From Planctomycetota bacterium (GTDB lineage: Bacteria; Planctomycetota; J058; JAJDCP01): 64,000 nucleotides of DNA. Numbering within the stretch: the stretch's first letter is position 1; each line of letters starts with the position of its first letter. This document shows positions 45,729-55,562 of this stretch, in pieces. The position numbers were made by a program, and so were the translations under genes. The notes under the pieces are model-generated. The model saw nothing but the letters and a program-made list of their open reading frames with translations. It did no database searches and had not been told where the DNA came from. The stretch lies in the NCBI GenBank assembly GCA_029260765.1, contig JAJDCP010000056.1:124001-188000 (forward strand), read 5' to 3'.

Positions 45729-46226
45729 ATGAAGTGCAAGCTGGCATCGATCTGTCTGTTCATCCTGGCTTGGGGCGCAATCCTCTCGGGACAGGAAGTC
45801 CCTGACGAGCACCCCGATTTTGAGCGCCTGAAGCGCCTCGAAGGAAACTGGTCGCTCCAGGGCGAGGAGGAAGGCAAGGTCTCCTACCACGTTACGGCCG
45901 CTGGCTCCGCGGTGGTCGAGACGCTGTTTCCAGGCGAGCCGCACGAGATGGTCACCATCTACCACCTCGACGGCGACAAGATTCTGCTCACACACTATTG
46001 CGCGATGGGAAACCAACCGCGTATGCGCCAGATCGACGCTGCCGAGGAGGACGACCTCGTCTTCGAGTTCGCGGGCGGCACGGGCGTCGAAGGCGTCGGC
46101 CATATGCATGACTTGACGATCACCTTCGTCGGGGACGACGCTCTGCGCCACGAGTGGGTGGCGGTCGATGCGGAGGGCAATGAGGTCGAGCACGCAGTCT
46201 TTGACTTCGAGCGCGCCTCTGAGTAG
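45729..46226 (+). CDS. Secreted beta-barrel-like protein (DUF1579-like)
   Basis: A 165-residue protein with a signal peptide (MKCKLASICLFILAWGAILS). The mature domain starts RLKRLEGNWSL and continues with alternating strands (YHVTAAGSAVVETLFPG, HEMVTIYHLDGDKILLTHY, DLTITFVGDDALRHEWVAV). This is the lipocalin-like/DUF1579 pattern seen in many secreted proteins of unknown role. GAGGA six bases before ATG. Divergent from the helical-repeat gene. Confidence 0.7.
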   Translation: MKCKLASICLFILAWGAILSGQEVPDEHPDFERLKRLEGNWSLQGEEEGKVSYHVTAAGSAVVETLFPGEPHEMVTIYHLDGDKILLTHYCAMGNQPRMRQIDAAEEDDLVFEFAGGTGVEGVGHMHDLTITFVGDDALRHEWVAVDAEGNEVEHAVFDFERASE

Positions 46227-46355
46227 ATCAGAGTTGAGCGCCTCTTGCCGCTCGCAGCAGTAGGGATCGGTTCGGAAACGGCCGAAGGAAACACTCTGGC
46301 CGCTGACATCCCTCTTCGCACCCGGCTCCGGGCTCTGCAGCACGGATAGAACTTG

Positions 46356-47216
46356 CTATTGGAACCCGGCGTCGCGCAACATCCGGACCTCTCGATTCGT
46401 GAAGCGGCGCTCGAGACGTCTCTCGAGCCTCCGGATACCCTCACGTCGACGGTCCCTTCGCCGTTCATAGCGCCGCCGCTGCATCCGCCCGGCCCGATAG
46501 AGGGCCGTGTCCTCACGTTGATCGCGGACCGCCTGGTGGATCTGTTCCCGAATCGCCGTGTCTGTTGCGCGTGGTGCATCCGCCCATGCGCGGCTCATGG
46601 CGTGGTGGATGTCGCGGCGGAGGTTGCTCTCACGGTCTTCGATGAAGCCGTGCTGGCGGATCGCGTCGCGGATGATCCTCGTGTACGTGGACGGTTGCGC
46701 ACTGGCCAGCGCGGGATAGAGCTCCGCTGAGACGCTCTCGATCTCGCTCTGCCAGTTGCTCGTCCTGAAGACGCTCTGGTACTGCGACTGGAAGGCACGC
46801 CTGATCGTCGACCGTGCGGCGTTGGCGTTGCCGTTCGTCGACCTGTCGAGCTGTTGGTTCGCCCACATCGAGATGGGCCGCAAAAGGAGGCCTGTCAGAC
46901 GCAGAGCGACGACGGTTCCCGTGAAGTGCTGGAACAAGCCCATCCCAAAGCTCAACCAGAAGTGCAGCGGGTTGAGAGTAATCTGGCGAGGACGCCAGGC
47001 GTCGATGGCCTGCTTCGTGACATTGGACCAGTCCTGGGCCATATTCTGGGCGACTGTGTCGACATGCATCATGAACGATCGTGGATCCGTCGTTCCGGAC
47101 AGATCCGCAAAGTCCGGGGACGAGCTGCCCGGGTTCTTACCTCCTCCTCCACTGCTTACACTGCTGCCACTGCTCTCTGGGTTGGTGACGACGGTACTCC
47201 CGCTGTTCTTGCTCAC
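46356..47216 (-). CDS. Unrecognised basic protein with Ser/Gly-rich N-terminus
   Basis: A 286-residue protein from GTG 47216 with GGAG seven bases upstream. The first 40 residues are Ser/Gly/Asn-rich and probably disordered. A hydrophobic central part (HFWLSFGMGLFQHFTGTVVAL) may contact membrane. The C-terminal 60 residues are extremely Arg-rich (RRRYERRRDRRREGIRRLER) and coiled. I do not recognise a family. There are two GAACAA/TTGTTC inverted repeats in its upstream region. The composition is unlike the neighbouring genes. Confidence 0.55.
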   Translation of the reverse strand: MSKNSGSTVVTNPESSGSSVSSGGGGKNPGSSSPDFADLSGTTDPRSFMMHVDTVAQNMAQDWSNVTKQAIDAWRPRQITLNPLHFWLSFGMGLFQHFTGTVVALRLTGLLLRPISMWANQQLDRSTNGNANAARSTIRRAFQSQYQSVFRTSNWQSEIESVSAELYPALASAQPSTYTRIIRDAIRQHGFIEDRESNLRRDIHHAMSRAWADAPRATDTAIREQIHQAVRDQREDTALYRAGRMQRRRYERRRDRRREGIRRLERRLERRFTNREVRMLRDAGFQ

Positions 47217-47536
47217 TGTCGAACTCCCACTTACTGAGTGAAGCTGCCCGAATCGAGCTCACTTCATTGCCCTTATCTCCCTTTGTCAATGCTAACCACG
47301 GCCTGGATATCTCCAATCCTGGTTTTTCTGCAATCAATATTCGAACAAACTACTGTTGTTCAAGATTGCAAGCGACCATCCCTGTCGATTTGACAGAGAC
47401 ATGCCCAGCCGCCAGCCGAGAGGCCAGACCCCTCACGATTTTGAACAAATACGCTTGTTCAGATACACAGGCTCGGTCTGCGAGATTTTTTTTGGAACGA
47501 GCCACAAACTGCCGGAGGAAGAGCTCGAGGCGGCTG
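47217..47536. promoter_or_regulatory. AT-richer intergenic region with two similar inverted repeats
   Basis: This 320-base region lies downstream of the kinase gene and upstream of the basic-protein gene, both on the minus strand. It is less GC-rich than the surroundings. GAACAA-N7-TTGTTC (47343-47361) and TGAACAA-N6-TTGTTCA (47442-47461) lie about 100 bases apart and could be paired operators. A 6-base GGCTCG/CGAGCC inverted repeat flanks an A/T run at 47472-47503. Confidence 0.5.
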
Positions 47537-50500
47537 TCAGTCCAGCTCGGTGAGGATGGAGATCTCTTCGAAGTGGACGGTGCCTTCGCCGACACCGTTC
47601 GTCCTGGCAAAAATGCCCGCCTCGACCGGCTCGTCCAGAGGGAAGTAGACCGGGTCGCCCAGCGGCTCCAGAGGTCTTCCCCTGCCCGCGCAGAAAGCCA
47701 GGATGTAGTCGCCCTGGCGCCGCAGCTGCAGCTCGACGCCGGTCGGATCCTGCCAAGGCAGTTGCACGACCGGAAACTCCCATTCCGTCCCCATCTGGGT
47801 TGCCAACTGGACCGAAGCAGGATAGGGACTCGATTCAGTGGGGCCGGAGAGGAACAATCGAACGGCCTGGGGAAGCCCGCGGGCACTGCGGAAAGCAACT
47901 CCCGCGCCGAGGTCGAGATCGAGGCTGTGGGAGCCGAACTCGACATGCGCTTGGACCACAAGATCACCCCGCAGATCCTCGACGAGCAACATCGGGGCAG
48001 TCTCGGAATCCGCGATCCAACGTCCAGCGAGCGGCAGGTCCACCCCATCCCGCAGGCTTGCCCACTCCTGGCCATGCGGAGATGGCAGATTGTAGCCCCG
48101 AAGAGGAGCCGAAGGCGAGAGCTCGGCGACCGGGGAAGCCGGTGGCAGCGGCGGCCTCGTCTCGATGTCCAGAAGGCGGAAGACACCCTTCCAGTGCTGG
48201 AGGACCTCCTGCACTTCAAAACCACCATAGCCATAGATCATCTTGAAGAGGCCCTGCGTCTGGAACGTCCTCGCGGAGACGGGGTGCTCGAGGCCGAGCC
48301 GGCCGTCATAGAGCAGACGCAAGCCATCCCGGCGGATCACCGCATTCTGGACCCGAACAGGTTCACTCCAGAGCTTGTGGTAGATCTGCTCGCCAGCATC
48401 GATCTTGCAGTATGTCGCTCCGGCGTGGAAACCGCAGACGAGACCCCAGCGTGTGTGCCGATCGGTGTCGAGGACCAGAGCTCCCCGGTCCGGTCCCGAG
48501 ACCTCGACGGAATACCACTCACTGGCGGCAAACTTCGACAACAACCGCGTCGGCCCCGAGCTCTGCAGGCCCTCGCGCGTCATCGTCGCCCCCACTGTGG
48601 AAACGTCGAAGCCGGGAACCTCTTTGCTCGCCCGCCCCCCGGCGAGATACACCGAAGCCCGCACGGTACCATTGGGCCCAGGCAACACGACCATGCCCGA
48701 GCGGCGCATGAAGGTTGCGCGCCTGACGAGACCCGCAACCGCCGCCGGGTCGCGTTGCCATGTGTCTGTAGGCGGCTCGAGATCTCGGTCGCCCACAAGC
48801 CGCAGCTGCAGGATCAACTGCGATGCTGCCCGGTGCCCAGGATCGCAGTCGATGGCTCCCAGCAGATCTGCTTCACCACCTTCGGGGTCCCCGGCCTCGA
48901 GCCTGAGCGTCGCCCGCAGATACAGCAGATCCGCATGCACCATGGTCTCCAGAGCACGGTCCAGGAGGCGGAAGACGGCCTGCCTGCGTGTGGCTGTGCG
49001 CTCACCCGCTCGCAAGCACAGCCGGACAGCCAGCCCGATGGCCGCAGGAGTCAGGATCTCCGCGTCCTCTGGATGCTCGAAGATCTTCAGAGCCTCTTTC
49101 CACAAGCCCGCCTTGCGGCGGACCAACGGGTACGGGTCCGCGCCCAGGGCAGTCAACACGCGCTGCGCGTTCTGGTACCCCAGGCCGTCAGACCCCGAGG
49201 ATGCCAGAGCCACCGTCAGCGGAAGTGCGGCGCGCAACAGCCAGCCCTCCGCCCTGGTCAGCTGCATGAGGTCGTCGAAATCGCTATCGTTCAGGGACGG
49301 GGCATTCTCGAGCAGGCTGAGGACCGCGGCGGCCCCGCCTGTCCGGCGCTGCTCTTGCTGTGCGTCCACGCTCCCCAGCAGCTCCGCGGTCCACCAGTGC
49401 AAACCTCTCTCCGCTTGAAGAATGAGCAGAGAGGAACGAGCTGCCTCGGCGATCAGCGGGTTTCGGTCCAGCGTCGCAACCCGCCGCAAAGACTGCCGGG
49501 AGCCATTGCGCGCGAACAGGCTGAGGGCCAGGCAGCTGGCGACCCGACGGGTCGCGGCCAGCGACACGTCCGTGCACTCCCCGAGCAGCCGGTCATACGC
49601 CTGTACCGAGATCCGGAACAGACCCGCATCGCCGGCCAGACGACGGTAGATCTCCTGCCACATGCGGGGCAGACCTTCGAGGTCGTCCTGTTCGATGCGT
49701 GCCTGCACCAGCGCGACGAGACGGTCGCTGACCGGATCTTGCAGCAGCAGCTTCCAGCGATCTTCCTCAGCTGAGGCCGTGCTCCCCAGACCGGCGTAGC
49801 AGGTCGAGCGCAGCCGTAGGGCAAGACTGTCCGTGGACCGCTGCTCGAGAACCACATTGAGCAGGGGAAGCGCCTCGTCGAAGCGGCTGCGGCCCACCAG
49901 CAAACGCGACAGACGCAGCGACAGCTGCTCACTCCGCTCGCCCAGACCAAACGCCCGCAGGTACTCGCCAAGCGCGGCCTGCTCATCGCCAAGCAGCTCG
50001 AGTGCCTCACCCCGGATAGCCGTCAGGGTGGGGTCGTTCGCAGCGAGCTTCAGGGCCTGCTCGCAACAGACTAGAGCGTCCTCGGGCTTGCCAGCCCTGA
50101 CGTAGATCCGACCCAGGGCCCGCCACGCAGCGGAGCGGGTCGGGTCGAGCGCGACCGCACGCTCCAGCAGCAAGCGGCCCTGCGGTGAGTGCTGACGGGC
50201 CAGACCCCGCCTCTCGAAGTCCGTGGCCTCGCGCTCGCGACGCAGGTGGCGTGTCTGGGACAACAGGAGAAGCACCAGAGGCAGGCACACGCCGAGCACG
50301 AGGCTGGCCAGCACCAGCAGTCGGCGCTGCCTGCGCCGCGCCTTCAGCTCGCTGAGACGCTGTTGCTTGCAGCCAGCGATGGCGGCGACCAACGCGGCCT
50401 TCGCGTCCGGGTCACCGTCGATGTGAGCGATCTGGGACTCGGCGAGGCCCACATCCCCGAATTCGAGGGCCGAACGGGCATAGGTGATCCTGGCCTCGCG

Positions 50501-51655
50501 TTCGCCCACGACCGCCTCAGGGTTGCCCCGCCAGAGTTGGCGAGCGTTCCCAAACCCTGTAATGGCCGCGGAGTACCTCTCGTACGGCCGCTGCCTGGCC
50601 TCTGGGACGGGTTCGTGGCTGGGGGCCTCGCGTGCGATCTGGTCGAGGATCTGCCGCGCCTGTCGAGAAATGCGGCGGCTCTGACGATGGGTCAGAAAAT
50701 CGCGGAGCCTGGCCTGAAAGACCGCAACCGTCGGCCTCTCTGCCGTCGTGAACTGCACCGCCTCCCGGCAGATCGCCTGCAAGTCCTCAGGCACGTCGGC
50801 GCCGAACTCCGGCAGCGCCCGGCAGGTCAAGCGTCCGCCCACTTCGAGCAGGTTCTTGCCCTGGTGCAGCTGCCGCCCGGTCAGGATCACGTGGAGCGTC
50901 GCACCGAGCAGAAATACGTCGGTTGCCGGGCCGAGCGCGTCTCCGTGGCCGAGAGCCTGCTCTGGAGCCATGCAGCACGGGGTGCCGCAAGGGCTCGAGA
51001 TCTGGCTCTTGTGCCTCAGGGCTTCGTTGTCCCGCCTGTCCCCGACATAGACCGCTGAGCCCCAGTCGACGACCAGCACCTCGCCGAAGCGGCCGAGCAT
51101 GACGTTTTCAGGCTTCAGGTCGTTGTGGACGATCAGCCGGCTGTGGGCGAAGGCGACCGCGTTGCAGACCTGTATCAAGATCCCGAGTTGGTCTTCCAGG
51201 CTTGCTTCGCCGCGTTGGAGTTGGTCCGCCCAGTTCTCTCCGTCGATCAGCTTCATCGCCAGAAAGAGCTCGCCCTCGGCAGTCGTACCCAGAGAATGCA
51301 CGGGGACGATGTTCGGATGTTCGAGCCGGCCCGTGGTGATCGCCTCGGACAGGAAGGATCTGCGGACGCGGGGATCGAACGCGCCGTACTGTATGGTTTT
51401 AAGCGCAACTTCGCGCTGCAGGTCCAGCTGCTGGGCTCGGTAGACTCGCCCGTTTCCGCCCCGAGCCATGATCTCACAGCGCACAAAACCGGAGGGGCTC
51501 TCAGCCTGGGGGCTCTCTGCAGACGCATCCCGGTCGGGCGGCCGATAGCTGCGGTCTGCGGGGCAACTCGCCAGGTCGGGCGCTGCGCCGAGGGTATGCC
51601 TCCACAGCCTGGTCAGCTCTTGCTCGTCAAGGAATCTCGGCGTGCTGTGGCTCAC
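47537..51655 (-). CDS. Ser/Thr protein kinase with TM helix, helical repeats and C-terminal beta domain
   Basis: A 1372-residue receptor-like kinase. The N-terminal kinase domain spans about 58-330: Gly-rich loop RGGNGRVY, Lys86 in VALKTI, the catalytic loop VHNDLKPEN (D179; the usual HRD Arg is Asn) and DWG at 197-199 in place of DFG, with APE as MAPEQALG. A membrane helix follows at about 446-466. A long region of TPR-like repeats (about 470-950) leads to a C-terminal part rich in beta strands with concanavalin-like features (VQAHVEFGSHSLDLDLGAG). The kinase is cytoplasmic and the repeats probably outside. Start at GTG 51655. Divergent from the AAA+ gene at 51733, with only about 75 bases between them. 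Confidence 0.87.
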   Translation of the reverse strand: MSHSTPRFLDEQELTRLWRHTLGAAPDLASCPADRSYRPPDRDASAESPQAESPSGFVRCEIMARGGNGRVYRAQQLDLQREVALKTIQYGAFDPRVRRSFLSEAITTGRLEHPNIVPVHSLGTTAEGELFLAMKLIDGENWADQLQRGEASLEDQLGILIQVCNAVAFAHSRLIVHNDLKPENVMLGRFGEVLVVDWGSAVYVGDRRDNEALRHKSQISSPCGTPCCMAPEQALGHGDALGPATDVFLLGATLHVILTGRQLHQGKNLLEVGGRLTCRALPEFGADVPEDLQAICREAVQFTTAERPTVAVFQARLRDFLTHRQSRRISRQARQILDQIAREAPSHEPVPEARQRPYERYSAAITGFGNARQLWRGNPEAVVGEREARITYARSALEFGDVGLAESQIAHIDGDPDAKAALVAAIAGCKQQRLSELKARRRQRRLLVLASLVLGVCLPLVLLLLSQTRHLRREREATDFERRGLARQHSPQGRLLLERAVALDPTRSAAWRALGRIYVRAGKPEDALVCCEQALKLAANDPTLTAIRGEALELLGDEQAALGEYLRAFGLGERSEQLSLRLSRLLVGRSRFDEALPLLNVVLEQRSTDSLALRLRSTCYAGLGSTASAEEDRWKLLLQDPVSDRLVALVQARIEQDDLEGLPRMWQEIYRRLAGDAGLFRISVQAYDRLLGECTDVSLAATRRVASCLALSLFARNGSRQSLRRVATLDRNPLIAEAARSSLLILQAERGLHWWTAELLGSVDAQQEQRRTGGAAAVLSLLENAPSLNDSDFDDLMQLTRAEGWLLRAALPLTVALASSGSDGLGYQNAQRVLTALGADPYPLVRRKAGLWKEALKIFEHPEDAEILTPAAIGLAVRLCLRAGERTATRRQAVFRLLDRALETMVHADLLYLRATLRLEAGDPEGGEADLLGAIDCDPGHRAASQLILQLRLVGDRDLEPPTDTWQRDPAAVAGLVRRATFMRRSGMVVLPGPNGTVRASVYLAGGRASKEVPGFDVSTVGATMTREGLQSSGPTRLLSKFAASEWYSVEVSGPDRGALVLDTDRHTRWGLVCGFHAGATYCKIDAGEQIYHKLWSEPVRVQNAVIRRDGLRLLYDGRLGLEHPVSARTFQTQGLFKMIYGYGGFEVQEVLQHWKGVFRLLDIETRPPLPPASPVAELSPSAPLRGYNLPSPHGQEWASLRDGVDLPLAGRWIADSETAPMLLVEDLRGDLVVQAHVEFGSHSLDLDLGAGVAFRSARGLPQAVRLFLSGPTESSPYPASVQLATQMGTEWEFPVVQLPWQDPTGVELQLRRQGDYILAFCAGRGRPLEPLGDPVYFPLDEPVEAGIFARTNGVGEGTVHFEEISILTELD

Positions 51656-51732
51656 GGTTCTTCCAGCGACCTGGCGTTCAGGGGCGATCCTTGGGATTAT
51701 ACCTGGCTGGTGGAGCTATGCAGGAACAGACC

Positions 51733-54381
51733 ATGACCAGCGAACCACTCCGCGCGCTTCTTGACTCTGCGCCGCGACTCCTCACCGCCCTGGACGAAGC
51801 GATCGCCGCGGGTGCCGGTGGGCAGCTGGGACTGCTCGCACCCGTAGCGGGCCTGCACGAGGCTGCGCTGGCCCGGCTGGCCTACCGTCTCTGGCTCGAG
51901 CGGGCGCCGGCGTGGGGGCCTCTGGTGCAGCTCGACCCGCGCCACCTCGCCAGCGGCAAAGTGTGGGGACCCTTGACCGAAGCCATGGAACAGGCCGACC
52001 GCGGGTGGTTGTACCTGGCCACAGGCTGGCCGGATATAGCCACCGCCGAAGAGCTGGTCAACGAGAGCGGAGGGCGTGTGCACCTGCTGGCCATCGGCGA
52101 CGGCCCGCGGCTGCTGGCCGGGACCCCTCTGGTCCGGCGCCTGGAGCATCTCGACCGCTTCCATCTCGTAGCGACCGACCCTGGCCTGGCTCCTTTCCGT
52201 CAGGCACTTTTGGCGCATTGCCGGGCCAGCGCTGTGCTGCACTTGAGCGGCCCGGCGGGCGCGGGCAAACGCAGCCTCGTCTGTTGGGCACACGCCTTGC
52301 TCGACACACGCCTCCTGAGCCGCGTCCGGGCCGGGTTCCCCGAAGCTGCAGTGCCCGGATGCTGGCAGCTGTACGAAGACTTGGGACGGCTCGAGCCCCA
52401 GCAGTTGGGGCCATTGCGCCAGAGACTGCAGGCGGAGGGAGGCGGGGGAAGCTGGGGGGAAGCCGCGGCCGCGCGTCCGAAAGGGGAAGCCTTTGTGGAC
52501 TTGATCGGGAACAGCCCAGGTTTTCTGCGAGCTCTCGACCGCGCGGCGCGCTTCGCCGCCAGCAGCTTGCCCCTACTGATCACCGGTCCGATGGGATCGG
52601 GCCGCACGGTCCTGGCCGAGGCCATCCACGCAGCCAGCGGCCGAACAGGCCCTCTGCTGACGATTGACCTGCATGTGCGTGAGCCGACCCTGCTTTCTGC
52701 CGGGTTGCTTGGAGATGGGGGAAACGGCGAAACCGGCGAGCTCGCGCGTGCAGAAGGCGGCACCCTGGTGCTCGATGGCCTGGAGTTTCTACCCATCGGT
52801 CTGCAGGCCCGACTCCTCCGCCGGATCGATGCGCGAGAGAGGGCAGGCCGTGAAGGCGAAGCTCGGCTAGTGGCGATCGCCGGGTCGGATCTGGAGGCGA
52901 TGGGGCGCTCCGGCGAATTCCGGAGGGATCTGCTTGCCCGCTTCCATCCAGCAGCACGCATCGCGCTTCCCGGGCTGAAGGAGAGAGCCGAGGATCTCGT
53001 CCCACTGCTCGAGCATTTCGCGATGACCCTCAAACGCAGGCCGCGCTTCACTGCCGAGGCGAGACAGGCCCTGTCCCGCTGGAGCTGGCCGGGAAACATC
53101 CGCGAGCTACGACAGCTGGTGGAGGCCGCCGCCTTTGGTGAAGACCGGGAACTGGGGATCGCGGAGCTCGAAGCTCTGCTTCCAGGGAGCCGGCAAGCGC
53201 CGATGCTCGTCACGAGCAACGGTGCGCCCGAAGAGCGGCAACGCTGGCCGTTTCCGCGCTGCGAGATCCACCGGCTGACGGCGGTGACGCTGCAGATTCC
53301 GCCGCTGGCTGAGCGTGGGACGGCGGCCGTCCGCCACACCATCCTCAACCTGGTCGAAGGGCGCCCCGTGCGCAACGACTTGCTTCAAGAACTGGGAAGG
53401 GCGGCGTTGTGGGGGAACTACACAGGGCTGAAGGCAACTCTGCAGGCAGCGTGTGGCGGCCAGAATGGCGCCACGGGCCTATCTGCACAGCTACCAGGGT
53501 TGCTCGGCGAGGACGATCGCGCTCCAATCAAAGCCCTGCTCTTTCCCACGGTCTATGGAGGAAAAGTTGCCGGGATGGAGCGCAGTTTCCCCGAACGCGG
53601 CCTCGTGCTGGGGCGTGTCGCGAGCCTGCAAGAGCTTGATGATGGCAACGCAGTCGAAGCGCGTGTCCGTTTGTCGCTCCGGCGTGAGGCCATCCAGACG
53701 CTGCTGGGGAGCACGCCCCCCGGCTGGCTTTGCCTCGGCTTTCTCAACCGGCTGAGCCGCGCACACTGCGTCGTGGTCCGTGACGACGGGGAGCTGGTTG
53801 CCCACTTGCTGCCTGGTGCGGCCCTGCCCGTCACGGCCAGCTCGCTCGAAGGAGGCGTCTTCTTCCCCGTCGGCCAGGACCAACCTGTAGCTCTGGGTCG
53901 CGGCGGCAGCATCCGGATACTGGACAAGCCCGACGGAGCCATCTACCTGGAGTTGTTCCTCTTCTTGGGCGCCGCAGCTTTTGACGACCTTGAGCCGCTT
54001 CTCGCCACGCGCTTGCAGAAACCGGTCACAAGGACGCTCGGCGCATCTGCCCCCCGGATGCGCAGCTGGAGACTGAATAGCAGGGAGTGTGACGCCCTGC
54101 TCGAGCTTGTGCTCGAAGCCGCCCGAAGCTCCCACCCGTTCGCAACCTGCCTGCGCAAGACCGCGCGGCGCTGGCAAGAGTGGGATGCGGCGCTCGCACG
54201 GCTCGCCCACTACCTCGACAGCGCACATCCGGCCCAGTCGTGTGGCCGACTGTTGGCCAGCAAGGAGAACGAAGCCGCCCGCAGCCGGCTCGCAAGGCTA
54301 CTTGAGGAAGGTGCCGCCAGCCGCAAGATCTGGCTGAAACTGCCGGCGGCCATCCGCAAATTGGTGCCGACTCCGGACTGA
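51733..54381 (+). CDS. Degenerate AAA+ protein related to sigma-54 activators, without a DNA-binding domain
   Basis: An 882-residue protein. A first P-loop-like GPAGAGKRS sits at 173-181. The AAA+ domain proper follows (about 255-480): GPMGSGRT (285-292), EGGTLVLDGLE (341-351, where the Walker B DE is DG), FRRDLLARFHP with sensor/finger arginines, and the SWPGNIRELRQLVE segment (451-464) typical of NtrC-class proteins. The GAFTGA sigma-54 loop is absent and there is no C-terminal helix-turn-helix. The C-terminal 400 residues are of unknown type. ATG 51733 has AGGA at suitable spacing. Probably a signalling ATPase that works with the divergent kinase. Confidence 0.75.
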   Translation: MTSEPLRALLDSAPRLLTALDEAIAAGAGGQLGLLAPVAGLHEAALARLAYRLWLERAPAWGPLVQLDPRHLASGKVWGPLTEAMEQADRGWLYLATGWPDIATAEELVNESGGRVHLLAIGDGPRLLAGTPLVRRLEHLDRFHLVATDPGLAPFRQALLAHCRASAVLHLSGPAGAGKRSLVCWAHALLDTRLLSRVRAGFPEAAVPGCWQLYEDLGRLEPQQLGPLRQRLQAEGGGGSWGEAAAARPKGEAFVDLIGNSPGFLRALDRAARFAASSLPLLITGPMGSGRTVLAEAIHAASGRTGPLLTIDLHVREPTLLSAGLLGDGGNGETGELARAEGGTLVLDGLEFLPIGLQARLLRRIDARERAGREGEARLVAIAGSDLEAMGRSGEFRRDLLARFHPAARIALPGLKERAEDLVPLLEHFAMTLKRRPRFTAEARQALSRWSWPGNIRELRQLVEAAAFGEDRELGIAELEALLPGSRQAPMLVTSNGAPEERQRWPFPRCEIHRLTAVTLQIPPLAERGTAAVRHTILNLVEGRPVRNDLLQELGRAALWGNYTGLKATLQAACGGQNGATGLSAQLPGLLGEDDRAPIKALLFPTVYGGKVAGMERSFPERGLVLGRVASLQELDDGNAVEARVRLSLRREAIQTLLGSTPPGWLCLGFLNRLSRAHCVVVRDDGELVAHLLPGAALPVTASSLEGGVFFPVGQDQPVALGRGGSIRILDKPDGAIYLELFLFLGAAAFDDLEPLLATRLQKPVTRTLGASAPRMRSWRLNSRECDALLELVLEAARSSHPFATCLRKTARRWQEWDAALARLAHYLDSAHPAQSCGRLLASKENEAARSRLARLLEEGAASRKIWLKLPAAIRKLVPTPD

Positions 54382-54498
54382 AGTTGCACGGGAAAACCGA
54401 TCAAGAATCCCCACCAACGAGCCTGCAGCTGACTGCTCCCCAGGGTACACTCTCGGTTTCCGCACAGACCCATCGAGAGCCCAACGCAGGAGGTTGCA

Positions 54499-55476
54499 GT
54501 GAAAACAAAGATCACCGAGATGTTCGGCATCGAGCACCCGATCATTCAAGGCGGCATGCACTACGTCGGCTATGCCGAGCTGGCCTCAGCGGTATCGAAC
54601 GCGGGCGGGCTGGGGATCATCACCGGGCTGACGCAGAAGACGCCCACCGACCTCGCGGAGGAGATTGCGCGCTGCCGGGAGATGACCAGCAAGCCCTTCG
54701 GCGTCAACCTGACCTTCCTGCCTACGCTGAGCACACCGGACTATCCCGGCTATATCGACGCGATCATCGAGGGCGGAGTCAGGATCGTCGAGACGGCCGG
54801 GCGCAATCCTCAGGCCTACCTGCCGAAGCTGCAGGCAGCCGGCGTCCGCATCATCCACAAGTGCACATCGGTACGTCACGCCCTGAAGGCGCAGAAGATC
54901 GGCTGCGATGCGGTCTCGGTCGACGGCTTCGAGTGCGGAGGGCATCCCGGGGAGGACGACATCCCCAACATGATCCTGCTGCCCCGCGCCGCCGAAGAGT
55001 TGACGATTCCCTTTGTGTCTTCGGGGGGGATGGCCGACGGGCGCTCGCTCGTCGCCTCCCTGGCCTTGGGCGCCGAGGGGATGAACATGGGCACGCGCTT
55101 CATCGCGACCCGGGAAGCGCCCGTGCACGAGAACGTCAAGCGGGCCATCGTGGCGGCCTCAGAGCTGGACACGCGCCTGGTCATGCGTGGCTTGCGCAAC
55201 ACCGAGCGCGTGCTCAACAACGCCGCGGTCGAGAAGATCCTCGAGAAGGAGGCGCGGCTTGGCAAGGACCTGCAGATCTCGGACATCATCGAAGAGGTCG
55301 CGGGGGTCTACCCCAGGATCATGCAGCAGGGCGAGATGGACGCCGGCGCCTGGTCTTGCGGCATGGTGGCCGGTCTGATCCATGACATTCCCACCTGCCA
55401 GGAGCTGATCGAGCGGATCATGAGCGAGGCGGAGTCCCTGATCCGGGAGCGGCTGTTGGGAATCTTGCAGGGCTAG
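54499..55476 (+). CDS. Nitronate monooxygenase / 2-nitropropane dioxygenase family
   Basis: A 325-residue FMN enzyme of the NMO/FabK-like TIM-barrel family. N-terminal FGIEHPIIQGGMHYVGYAELASAVSNAGG; catalytic-region FECGGHPGEDD with the conserved His; FMN phosphate segment VSSGGMADGRSLVASLALGAEGMNMGTRF. Oxidises nitronates or related compounds; in aromatic or fatty-acid gene regions such enzymes may have other flavin roles. AGGAGG lies just upstream of ATG. It stands alone, convergent with the DUF1570-type gene. Confidence 0.9.
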   Translation: MKTKITEMFGIEHPIIQGGMHYVGYAELASAVSNAGGLGIITGLTQKTPTDLAEEIARCREMTSKPFGVNLTFLPTLSTPDYPGYIDAIIEGGVRIVETAGRNPQAYLPKLQAAGVRIIHKCTSVRHALKAQKIGCDAVSVDGFECGGHPGEDDIPNMILLPRAAEELTIPFVSSGGMADGRSLVASLALGAEGMNMGTRFIATREAPVHENVKRAIVAASELDTRLVMRGLRNTERVLNNAAVEKILEKEARLGKDLQISDIIEEVAGVYPRIMQQGEMDAGAWSCGMVAGLIHDIPTCQELIERIMSEAESLIRERLLGILQG

Positions 55477-55562
55477 GAGGCCGTGCTCACCGAGAGATAC
55501 AGACCCCCAAGCAAAGTAGCCTGGCATCCGCCAGGCTTCCTCCGCATCCACAGAACGACGGC

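Noticed and set aside
47343..47461. LexA/SOS boxes
   Set aside because: The half-sites GAACAA/TTGTTC have spacings unlike known LexA boxes (GAAC-N4-GTTC or GTTC-N7-GTTC).
47472..47503. Terminator for the kinase gene
   Set aside because: The A/T run lies in the loop of the GGCTCG/CGAGCC repeat, not after the stem.
47267..49774. 835-codon plus-strand frame opposite the kinase gene
   Set aside because: Composition is that of an antisense shadow; the minus strand encodes recognised kinase and repeat domains in the same span.
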